7,641 nt of DNA from Bacteroidota bacterium (GTDB lineage Bacteria > Bacteroidota > Bacteroidia > M30B66), in assembly GCA_947497195.1 (NCBI GenBank), contig CANMGM010000108.1:1-7641 (forward strand), read 5' to 3'. This document shows, in pieces, positions 1 through 6,366 of this stretch (positions are counted from its first letter, which is position 1; every line of letters starts with the position of its first letter). The notes under the pieces were generated by a model, which saw only the letters and a program-made list of their open reading frames with translations, was not told the origin of the DNA and ran no database searches. Position numbers and translations under genes: made by a program.

Positions 1-258
1 ATGGTTACAAACAACGATACAAGGCAAGTTTTTATAAAGCTTCGCACGATTTTTTATGTGAATTCGAATGCCCGCTGCTGTAAAAAAGAAAGCCGACCAA
101 AATTTGTAAATCGCCATGGTTGGATTATGCGCTTTTTTGCCGAGAATAACCCTCAGCAACAGACTTAATGAGGTAGAACTTAATAGAAAGGCTAGGAAGA
201 CGATGATTAGCCAAATCCAATAGGGAATTAAAAAAATGTACAAAAACAGGTTCCTCAC
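1..258 (-). CDS. PlsC-family lysophospholipid acyltransferase, N-terminal part (runs off window)
   Basis: An open minus-strand frame of 86 codons with no stop reaches the left window edge. Residues 1-40 (counting from GTG at 258) are strongly hydrophobic, with one or two membrane segments. They are followed by a short basic stretch (GKKAHNP) and a segment rich in aromatic and hydrophobic residues ending in CIVVCNH. That layout matches the start of 1-acyl-sn-glycerol-3-phosphate acyltransferases: a membrane anchor, a WxxxxFFxxGI-like stretch, then the NHxxxxD catalytic motif, of which only N85-H86 are inside the window. Family members acylate lysophosphatidic acid in phospholipid synthesis at the inner membrane. 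In-frame stop TGA at 264-262 limits the start to GTG 258 or TTG 243; there is no ATG until codon 48. A -7 box at 270-263 would favour TTG 243 if the mRNA has a leader. The gene is divergent from ileS. It could be another member of the LPLAT superfamily, because the diagnostic residues are missing. Confidence 0.72.
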   Translation of the reverse strand, partial: MRNLFLYIFLIPYWIWLIIVFLAFLLSSTSLSLLLRVILGKKAHNPTMAIYKFWSAFFFTAAGIRIHIKNRAKLYKNLPCIVVCNH

Positions 259-262
259 GCTT

Positions 263-270
263 CAAAAGTA
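263..270 (-). promoter_or_regulatory. candidate Bacteroidota -7 box for the PlsC-like gene
   Basis: Read on the minus strand, this is TACTTTTG, a full match to the Bacteroidota -7 consensus TAnnTTTG. No TTTG is seen at the usual -33 spacing. Transcription would begin close to the GTG at 258, which would mean a leaderless mRNA from GTG or a leader of about 14 bases to the TTG at 243. An 8-base match with four free or loosely fixed positions can arise by chance in AT-rich DNA. Confidence 0.33.
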
Positions 271-280
271 TAAAAATATC

Positions 281-310
281 GTTCGATGCCCTTTGATGAA
301 GCATCGGAAC
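281..310. repeat. imperfect inverted repeat in the plsC-ileS divergent spacer
   Basis: The left arm GTTCGATGC (281-289) pairs with the right arm GCATCGGAAC (301-310), leaving one bulged G and an 11-base loop. On the plus strand it is followed by GGTTTTATT, so the shape is terminator-like, but no plus-strand gene lies upstream. It could be an operator between the divergent genes, a stem in an unrecognised transcript, or chance. Confidence 0.45.
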
Positions 311-389
311 GGTTTTATTCTCCTATTAAACAATCATTTTTGTTCTAATTTTTTGTTGTAAACGCAGACGGTTAAACCCCTCACATGTG

Positions 390-397
390 TATCTTTG
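390..397 (+). promoter_or_regulatory. candidate Bacteroidota -7 box for the ileS operon
   Basis: TATCTTTG matches TAnnTTTG exactly and lies 16 bases before the ileS ATG, implying a leader of only about 10 bases. The nearest upstream TTG (356-358) is about 31 bases away, too far for the usual -33 element, so the -33 side is weak. A 5-bp inverted repeat TGCGC (396-400) / GCGCA (410-414) spans the predicted transcription start and touches the A of the start codon. Confidence 0.5.
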
Positions 398-413
398 CGC
401 ACTTTTTTAGCGC

Positions 414-3400
414 ATGCTTTATCCCGAATACAAACACCTGAATCTGCCTGCAATTTCAGACGAAATGCTGAATTGGTGGGAAGAAAACCGCATCTTCGAA
501 AAATCGGTCGAAGAACGCGCCGGAGCGCCTTCGTTTAATTTCTACGAAGGACCACCATCGGCAAATGGGTTGCCCGGTATACACCACGTGATGGCGCGTA
601 CTATCAAAGACCTTTTTTGCCGCTATAAAACGTTACGTGGCTACCAAGTTAAGCGCAAAGCCGGATGGGATACACATGGTTTGCCCGTTGAGCTGGGCGT
701 GGAAAAAAGCCTTGGCATCACCAAAGAAGACATCGGCAAAAGCATCAGCATCGAAGCATACAACCGTGCCTGCCGCGAAGATGTAATGAAATTTACCGGC
801 ATCTGGAACGACCTTACCCGCCAGATGGGCTATTGGGTCGATATGGATAATCCATACGTTACCTACGATAACAAGTACATCGAAAGTGTATGGTGGCTGT
901 TGCGCCGTTTGTACGATAAAGGATTGCTCTATAAAGGCTATACCATCCAACCCTATTCGCCTGCAGCCGGAACCGGACTCAGTTCGCACGAATTGAACAT
1001 GCCGGGCACCTATAAGGATGTGAAAGACATTACCATCGTTGCCCAATTTGCGCTGAAAAAAGACGAAAAGGCGCATGCAACGTTCGGCCCTCAGATTAAC
1101 GAAGACATTTCGTTTCTGGCATGGACAACAACGCCATGGACCCTGCCATCCAATACGGCCCTCACAGTAGGTGCAAACATTCGCTACGTATTGGTTAAAA
1201 CCTTCAACCAATATAGCCACCAGCCATGCTGCGTAATTCTGGCGAAGGAACTCATGGGCAAATATTTCCCGGAGAAAAATGCCGAACTAAACATCGATTC
1301 ATACACTGCGGGCGATAAAGCCATTCCGTTTATACTACTTGGTGAATACAGCGGAAGCGACCTGGCAGGCTTACGTTATGAGCAATTGCTGCCTTTTGTC
1401 CAGCCCACCGATGGCGACGCATTCAAGGTAATTACCGGCGATTTTGTGACCACCGAAGACGGAACCGGAATCGTCCATACCGCGCCGAGTTTTGGTGCCG
1501 ACGACTTTAGGGTGGCCAAACAAAACGGAATCGGCTCGCTCACGCTGGTTGATGCTACTGGTCGTTTTGTGCACGAAGTGCATGATACTGTGTTTGGATT
1601 CGATCGCGAATTTGTAAAGGAGCAATACCTGAGCGAAGACGAGAAGCAACAGCAACTTGTATTGCAAAAAGAAAGGCTTCACCACATTATTCCATCGCTC
1701 GATAAATACTTGAGCGTCGATGAGCGCATCGGCCTGAAATTAAAACTTGAGGGCAAGGCCTTCAAAATAGAGAAATACGAACATACCTACCCGCATTGCT
1801 GGCGAACCGATAAGCCGGTGTTGTATTATCCGCTCGACAGCTGGTTTGTGCGCACCACGGCCGCCAAAGATCGGCTCATCGAGCTCAACCGCGAAATTGG
1901 CTGGCGCCCCGAAAGTACAGGCACTGGCCGTTTTGGTAATTGGTTAGAAAACCTACAGGATTGGAACCTCAGCCGCTCGCGGTATTGGGGCATTCCCTTA
2001 CCAATTTGGAGCACCGACGATCGTTCGGAAGTGCGTTGCATCGGTTCCGTTGAAGAGCTTGCATCAGCGTGTGCCGAAGCGGTAAAAGCCGGGGTGATGC
2101 AGAAAAATCCGCTAGAGGCCTTTGTTCCCGGCGATATGTCGGAAGAAAACTATTGCAGTTTCGATTTGCACCGTCCATACATCGATGAGATTGTGCTTAT
2201 TTCATCGAATGGCAAACCGATGCGCCGCGAAAGCGATTTGATTGATGTATGGTTCGATTCGGGCGCGATGCCTTTTGCACAGCATCACTTTCCGTTCGAA
2301 AACAGAGCATTGTATCCTTTTGACAATATTGACGGCGATGGCAAACCTGCGGCTGCGGAGGGCAATAGTTTGTTCCCAGCCGATTTCATTGCCGAAGGCG
2401 TCGACCAAACTCGCGGGTGGTTCTTTACCCTGCATGCCATTTCGGTATTGTGTTTCGACCGCATTGCATTTAAGAATGTGGTTTCAAACGGACTAGTGCT
2501 CGATAAGAACGGCAATAAGATGTCGAAACGCTTGGGCAATGCCGTTGATCCGTTCGATACCCTGCCGCGTTATGGCGCCGATGCCACACGTTGGTACATG
2601 ATCGGAAACGCGCAGCCTTGGGATAACCTCAAGTTCAACGAGGAAGGCATTGCCGAGGTGCAGCGTAAGTTTTTTGGAACGCTTTACAATACGTACAATT
2701 TCTTTGCGATGTACGCCAATATCGATGGCTACAAACCATCGGCATCGCAAGCCATTCCGGTGGCAGAGCGTAGTGCACTCGATCGCTGGATTCTGTCACG
2801 CCTCAACTCATTGATTGAACTTTGCACAAAGCAATACGACGATTACGATCCAACTCCGGCCGTACGTGCCATCGAGGATTTTGTGAGCGAGCAGCTGAGC
2901 AACTGGTATGTGCGATTGGGGCGGCGTCGTTTCTGGAAAAGCGAAAGTTCATCCGACAAACAAGCGGCGTACGATACCTTGTTCGAATGCCTGGCCGTAA
3001 CGGCAAAATTGATGAGTCCGGTGGCACCCTTCTTTGCCGACTGGTTATACCGCAATTTGCGTGGAGCCACAACAGGTTCAGCAGGCTTGGGCATGGATGC
3101 CGAATCGGTGCACCTAAGCAAATGGCCCGAAGTTGCAAAAGATCTAATTGACCTTGCTGCCGAAGAGCGCATGGAGATTGCACAATTGCTAACCTCGATG
3201 GTACTTTCGTTGCGTAAGAAGAGCAACATTCGTGTTCGGCAACCGCTTCAGAAAATAATGGTTCCTGTGCTTGAGCCGCGCATCAGAGAGCAGATTGAGT
3301 TCGTTAAAAGTCTGGTGCTAAGCGAAACCAATGTGAAGGAATTGGAGTATGTAGGGGATGATGCGACCATGATTGTGAAAAAAATTCGTCCCGATTTTAA

Positions 3401-3914
3401 AGCGCTTGGCCCGAAGTTCGGGAAGAACATGAAGGAGGCTGCTGTATTGTTGCAGGGACTGGAAACTCCCGAAATCAATCGTTTCCAACAGGATGGTCAA
3501 TACACGCTGTATGTTGGGGGAGAAGCTGTGCAGGTTATGCGCAGCGATGTGGAGATTTTAACCGACGATATTCCGGGCTGGTTGCTAGCCACAGAGGGTG
3601 CATATACGGTTGCTCTCGATATTCAGATTTCGCCCGAACTGTTGCGCGAAGGATTGGCGCGGGAGCTGGTTAACAAAATCCAAAACCTTCGTAAATCGAG
3701 CGGTTTGGAAGTTACTGACAGGATTGATTTGCGTGTTCAAAATCATCCTGCCTTAAATGAAGCAATCGAAAGCAATAAGGAGTATATTTGCGCCGAAACG
3801 CTAGCTAATAGTATAGAAATCACAAACAATCAGGCGCTTTCGGGTGCGCAATCTGTGGAAATTACCGAAGAGATTCACACCGAAATTGCCCTAACTAAAT
3901 CGAACAGATTATGA
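414..3914 (+). CDS. ileS: isoleucyl-tRNA synthetase, type 2 (IleRS2)
   Basis: This cytoplasmic class I enzyme charges tRNA-Ile with isoleucine using ATP and proofreads mischarged valine. It has 1166 residues, longer than the roughly 930-940 of the E. coli type. Visible motifs, in order: the HIGH-position signature, here G55-I-H-H58, after ANGLP; WDTHGLPVE at 85-93; the CP1 editing domain with TTTPWTLPSN at 238-247 and GTGIVHTAPSFGADD at 350-364, including the expected editing aspartate; DVWFDSG at 611-617; EGVDQTRGW at 661-669; and an intact KMSKR at 702-706. The tail is the anticodon-binding domain plus the extended C-terminal region of eukaryote-like IleRS, with LLREGLARELVNKIQ near residue 1080. 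The start is fixed by an in-frame TAG at 408-410, and the N-terminus (YPEYKHLNL) fits Bacteroidota homologues. It overlaps the next gene by ATGA. The GxHH signature is known from type 2 IleRS and is linked to strong mupirocin resistance. Confidence 0.98.
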   Translation: MLYPEYKHLNLPAISDEMLNWWEENRIFEKSVEERAGAPSFNFYEGPPSANGLPGIHHVMARTIKDLFCRYKTLRGYQVKRKAGWDTHGLPVELGVEKSLGITKEDIGKSISIEAYNRACREDVMKFTGIWNDLTRQMGYWVDMDNPYVTYDNKYIESVWWLLRRLYDKGLLYKGYTIQPYSPAAGTGLSSHELNMPGTYKDVKDITIVAQFALKKDEKAHATFGPQINEDISFLAWTTTPWTLPSNTALTVGANIRYVLVKTFNQYSHQPCCVILAKELMGKYFPEKNAELNIDSYTAGDKAIPFILLGEYSGSDLAGLRYEQLLPFVQPTDGDAFKVITGDFVTTEDGTGIVHTAPSFGADDFRVAKQNGIGSLTLVDATGRFVHEVHDTVFGFDREFVKEQYLSEDEKQQQLVLQKERLHHIIPSLDKYLSVDERIGLKLKLEGKAFKIEKYEHTYPHCWRTDKPVLYYPLDSWFVRTTAAKDRLIELNREIGWRPESTGTGRFGNWLENLQDWNLSRSRYWGIPLPIWSTDDRSEVRCIGSVEELASACAEAVKAGVMQKNPLEAFVPGDMSEENYCSFDLHRPYIDEIVLISSNGKPMRRESDLIDVWFDSGAMPFAQHHFPFENRALYPFDNIDGDGKPAAAEGNSLFPADFIAEGVDQTRGWFFTLHAISVLCFDRIAFKNVVSNGLVLDKNGNKMSKRLGNAVDPFDTLPRYGADATRWYMIGNAQPWDNLKFNEEGIAEVQRKFFGTLYNTYNFFAMYANIDGYKPSASQAIPVAERSALDRWILSRLNSLIELCTKQYDDYDPTPAVRAIEDFVSEQLSNWYVRLGRRRFWKSESSSDKQAAYDTLFECLAVTAKLMSPVAPFFADWLYRNLRGATTGSAGLGMDAESVHLSKWPEVAKDLIDLAAEERMEIAQLLTSMVLSLRKKSNIRVRQPLQKIMVPVLEPRIREQIEFVKSLVLSETNVKELEYVGDDATMIVKKIRPDFKALGPKFGKNMKEAAVLLQGLETPEINRFQQDGQYTLYVGGEAVQVMRSDVEILTDDIPGWLLATEGAYTVALDIQISPELLREGLARELVNKIQNLRKSSGLEVTDRIDLRVQNHPALNEAIESNKEYICAETLANSIEITNNQALSGAQSVEITEEIHTEIALTKSNRL

Positions 3915-4291
3915 GTCAACACGAAAAAAACCGATACTCGGCAGAAGAGCTGCAAGAATTTAAAGAAATCATCGATACGAAACTTGAAGAGGCTCGTCGC
4001 GACTACGATTTGCTAAAGGCAGCTTTCTCGAACAAAGACGATCACGGCACCGACGATACTTCACCTACATTCAAATTGCTAGAAGAAGGTTCGGATGTGT
4101 TGTCGAAAGAAGAAACAGGTCAATTGGCAGCACGCCAAAAGAAATTCATCGAAAGCCTTGAGGCTGCCCTCGTGCGCATCCAAAACAACACCTATGGCAT
4201 TTGCCGTGTAACGGGTAAGCTCATTCCAAAAGAGCGCCTTCGCATTGTGCCGCACGCCACGTTGAGCATCGAAGCCAAGAATCAACAATAA
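3911..4291 (+). CDS. TraR/DksA-family regulator with degenerate zinc finger
   Basis: The 126-residue protein is charged and largely helical over residues 10-92, probably a coiled-coil hairpin. It ends in the family's zinc-finger region, YGICRVTGKLIPKERLR, followed by VPHATLSIEAK. DksA/TraR proteins enter the secondary channel of RNA polymerase and tune transcription with ppGpp. In the classic C4 finger the spacing is CxxC...CxxC; here only C98 remains, with T101, S119 and A122 at the other positions, so zinc binding through this site is unlikely. The DxxDxA tip motif of E. coli DksA is also not recognisable, so a DksA-like ppGpp function cannot be assumed. This degenerate form is, to my knowledge, common in Bacteroidota. 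The ATG overlaps the ileS stop (ATGA), which suggests translational coupling. The position between ileS and lspA is a recurrent Bacteroidota arrangement. Confidence 0.9.
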   Translation: MSQHEKNRYSAEELQEFKEIIDTKLEEARRDYDLLKAAFSNKDDHGTDDTSPTFKLLEEGSDVLSKEETGQLAARQKKFIESLEAALVRIQNNTYGICRVTGKLIPKERLRIVPHATLSIEAKNQQ

Positions 4292-4303
4292 GTATTACAG
4301 GGC

Positions 4304-4906
4304 TTGAAGAAATCGCTCCTGATTATTGTACTTGTTCTGCTGGCCGACCAGGCGCTTAAAATTTGGGTAAAAACCCACATGGTACTTGGAGATTCCATTC
4401 GCATGGCCGGCGATTGGTTCTATATTGCCTTTGTAGAAAATAACGGCATGGCATTCGGCATAGAGCTGGGAGGTGAATACGGTAAATTGTTGCTCAGTTC
4501 GTTCAGAATCATTGTAGTTGGTGTAATGACCTATTATTTCTTCCGCGAACTGCGTAAAAAGGCATTGCATCCGGGGCTTGAAACGGCCTTTGCACTCATC
4601 CTGGCTGGTGCAATTGGCAATATCATCGATTGCATGGTTTACGGACTAGTCTTCAGCGATTCGATGGTTCAGGTTGCCACACTTTTTCCAGAAGGTGGCG
4701 GATATGGCACATTCCTTCATGGTTTGGTGGTCGACATGTTTTATTTCCCGCTCATCGAATCTGATTTTCCGGAATGGCTTCCCATATGGGGCGGAGAACA
4801 TTTTATCTTTTTTAGTCCGGTGTTTAATTTGGCCGATGCGGCTATATCAACTGGCGTTGGCGTCTTTATCCTGTATCAGAAACATTTTTTTAAGGAGAAA
4901 AGTTAA
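4304..4906 (+). CDS. lspA: lipoprotein signal peptidase (signal peptidase II)
   Basis: This inner-membrane aspartyl protease cuts the signal peptide of prolipoproteins after lipid attachment to the lipobox cysteine. The 200 residues show four membrane segments, near 4-22, 61-80, 92-113 and 172-192. Family motifs are present: ADQxxK at 14-19, ENNGMAFG at 45-52, GNIID at 105-109 and FNLAD at 174-178, giving D109 and D178 as the catalytic pair. A long periplasmic loop (about 115-170, with HGLVVDMFYFPLI and a WGGEHF stretch) is typical of Bacteroidota LspA and makes it longer than the E. coli enzyme. Cysteine follows D109 where many homologues have arginine. The start is TTG: an in-frame TAA lies 12 bases upstream (it is also the stop of the previous gene) and the first internal ATG would remove membrane segment 1. 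It is last in the ileS operon, 12 bases after the regulator gene. Confidence 0.96.
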   Translation: MKKSLLIIVLVLLADQALKIWVKTHMVLGDSIRMAGDWFYIAFVENNGMAFGIELGGEYGKLLLSSFRIIVVGVMTYYFFRELRKKALHPGLETAFALILAGAIGNIIDCMVYGLVFSDSMVQVATLFPEGGGYGTFLHGLVVDMFYFPLIESDFPEWLPIWGGEHFIFFSPVFNLADAAISTGVGVFILYQKHFFKEKS

Positions 4907-5040
4907 TTTCTTTATTAGGTTGTTAATTGAACGGATGCCATTACGTTGAATCAATCAACTAAGCGTGTTGCTGCTCTAAGCCTTGTTTGGATGATTTATG
5001 AATAAAATTTGAATGGGCTAACTAGAAAAGATAAAATGAC

Positions 5041-5048
5041 TAAATTTG
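5041..5048 (+). promoter_or_regulatory. candidate Bacteroidota -7 box for the HTH-Fic gene
   Basis: TAAATTTG matches TAnnTTTG and sits 17 bases before the fic ATG, nearly the same spacing as at ileS, implying a leader of about 11-12 bases. The upstream TTTG at 5008-5011 is about 29 bases away, wider than the usual 19-21, so the -33 side is not convincing. The rest of the 4907-5065 gap is AT-rich and shows only a weak 5-bp inverted repeat at 4945-4959 (GTTGA/TCAAC) and no T-run terminator after lspA. Some read-through from the ileS operon is therefore possible. Confidence 0.45.
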
Positions 5049-5065
5049 TCAAGAATAAATAAGTC

Positions 5066-6115
5066 ATGAAAGCACTTCTTAAACTAGCTCGAAACACGAA
5101 AGGGATCCTTGTTAAAGAGTTGGCAGCAAAAGCAGACATCGATCAGGCATTGGTAAGTAAATTTGAGTCTGGCCAACGTTTGCCTACGAGGATACAGGCT
5201 ATAAAACTAGCACAGGTACTTGACATCCCTGAGCAAGAATTACTTACAGCCTGGATGAAGGAGCAAATTAAAAAGGTAATTGGCAACGACCGTCATCTGG
5301 TTCCGGGCATCTGGCCATTGCTTGAAGGCGAGCCCCATTTTCGGGTTCAAGAACCCACCATAACATATGGGCCGTTTGCCCACAAAATCGAAACGCTTGA
5401 TGCGCTCAGAAACAGATTGAGCGTGCTCAGAACCAATGAACACTATCGCATTGCGGAGGCACTTGAACTTGAATACACTTACGAAAGTAACCGCATTGAA
5501 GGCAATACCCTTACACTGCAGGAAACAGATTTGGTTGTGAACCAGGGCCTAACCGTTTCGGGCAGGAGCATGCGCGAGCATCTGGAGGCCATTAACCACC
5601 AGGAGGCCATTGCCTTTATCAAAGAGCTCGCAGAAAAACGCAATCCCATCAGGGAGCGCGATATACTAGCCTTGCATAATCTTGTATTGCGAAGTATCGA
5701 TTCTGAAAACGCAGGTCGTTATCGGCGTGTGCAGGTTATGATTACAGGCAGCAAGCATGTGCCACCTGCGCCTTATTTGGTGGCTGTTCAAATGGAGGCG
5801 TTTTTCGCCTGGTATAAAAATGCAGAGCACGAGCTGCATCCGGTAATTCTGGCTGCAGAAGCTCATGAGCGTTTGGTAACCATTCATCCTTTCATTGATG
5901 GCAATGGTCGCACGTCGCGCCTGCTAATGAACCTTATTTTACTGCGAAATGGCTTTGTAATAGCCAATATCAAAGGCGATTTGCAAAGCCGAAAGGCATA
6001 TTACAAGGCATTGGAAACTGCACAGGCCGAAGAAAGCAAATCCGAATTTATCAATCTGGTACTTGATCAGGAAATCGAAGCGCTTGAGCGGTATCTAAAG
6101 ATTATTGGAGCTTAG
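5066..6115 (+). CDS. XRE-type HTH plus Fic domain protein (predicted AMP-transferase)
   Basis: Fic enzymes usually transfer AMP from ATP onto a hydroxyl side chain of a target protein. In this 349-residue protein, residues 1-65 form a helix-turn-helix of the XRE/Cro type (VKELAAKADIDQALVSKFESG, then LPTRIQAIKLAQVLDIP). Residues 100-330 are the Fic domain. Its active-site loop HPFIDGNGRTSR at 274-285 is complete, including catalytic H274 and the N, G and R residues used for ATP. The inhibitory motif (S/T)xxxE(G/N) is present ahead of the Fic core as S141-NRI-E145-G146, so this is a self-inhibited class II Fic. G217-R-Y-R and the flap GSKHVPPAP (228-236) are also present. An in-frame TAA at 5060-5062 fixes the ATG start. 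No separate antitoxin gene is adjacent. The fused HTH suggests DNA binding, perhaps autoregulation; this is inference. The target protein cannot be told. It converges on the kinase remnant with 2 bases between stops. Confidence 0.93.
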   Translation: MKALLKLARNTKGILVKELAAKADIDQALVSKFESGQRLPTRIQAIKLAQVLDIPEQELLTAWMKEQIKKVIGNDRHLVPGIWPLLEGEPHFRVQEPTITYGPFAHKIETLDALRNRLSVLRTNEHYRIAEALELEYTYESNRIEGNTLTLQETDLVVNQGLTVSGRSMREHLEAINHQEAIAFIKELAEKRNPIRERDILALHNLVLRSIDSENAGRYRRVQVMITGSKHVPPAPYLVAVQMEAFFAWYKNAEHELHPVILAAEAHERLVTIHPFIDGNGRTSRLLMNLILLRNGFVIANIKGDLQSRKAYYKALETAQAEESKSEFINLVLDQEIEALERYLKIIGA

Positions 6116-6117
6116 TT

Positions 6118-6366
6118 TCATTGCTCAGCAAAGGGAACAATCAATTCGGTAATGAGTCTGCCATCTTCGAACCGGATCTCGAATATTCCGTTGAGCGCAG
6201 CCGCCCGTTCATTCATGCTCTGAAGACCATTACCGGCTTTGAAGGGCAATGGATTAGCGGGCAGCTGTTGTTCTGAAAATCGAATAAAGAAGTTATTGGG
6301 TTGCGCGCCTGCTTCGAAATGGAGTTGTTTGGCTTTACTGTGCTTTAAAATATTATTGCAGATTTC
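6118..6366 (-). pseudogene. C-terminal remnant of a sensor histidine kinase (HATPase_c)
   Basis: The minus strand encodes 82 open codons ending in TGA at 6120-6118. The start EICNNILKHSKAKQ matches the N-box of NarL/LytS-type kinases (E-x-x-x-N-x-x-K-H-S). GNGLQSMNERAAALNG then matches the G2 box (GxGLxNMxxRAxxLGG), and RLITELIVPF matches the closing beta strand (GTxxxxxIP). The G1 box DNGxGF between them is not recognisable (FSEQQLPANPLPF), so ATP binding would be impaired. No sensor, HisKA or phosphoacceptor His region precedes it: the codon just upstream, in the same frame, is the TAG stop of rseP. No plausible start codon exists except a late ATG near 6207. It lies flush against rseP and 2 bases from the end of fic, so it has no promoter of its own. 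I read it as a broken gene; a UAG read-through tail on RseP is a much less likely alternative. Confidence 0.7.

Noticed and set aside
633..1220. 195-codon open frame antisense to ileS
   Set aside because: It lies wholly inside a well-supported ileS frame, its translation shows no family features, and such antisense frames are expected from the codon use of the real gene.
2803..3229. Several overlapping open frames on both strands inside ileS
   Set aside because: All are arginine/serine/cysteine-rich shadow translations with no recognisable motif, inside a strong coding region.
4674..4949. 91-codon plus-strand frame overlapping the end of lspA
   Set aside because: It is the +1 shadow of the lspA coding sequence; the lspA frame carries the conserved FNLAD motif there.
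4945..4959. Inverted repeat GTTGA/TCAAC as an lspA terminator
   Set aside because: The stem is only 5 bp, AT-rich, and not followed by a T-run.
6116..6366. Non-coding RNA gene or tRNA in the fic-rseP gap
   Set aside because: No cloverleaf or stable extended hairpin is apparent, and the stretch is explained by the kinase-like minus-strand frame.
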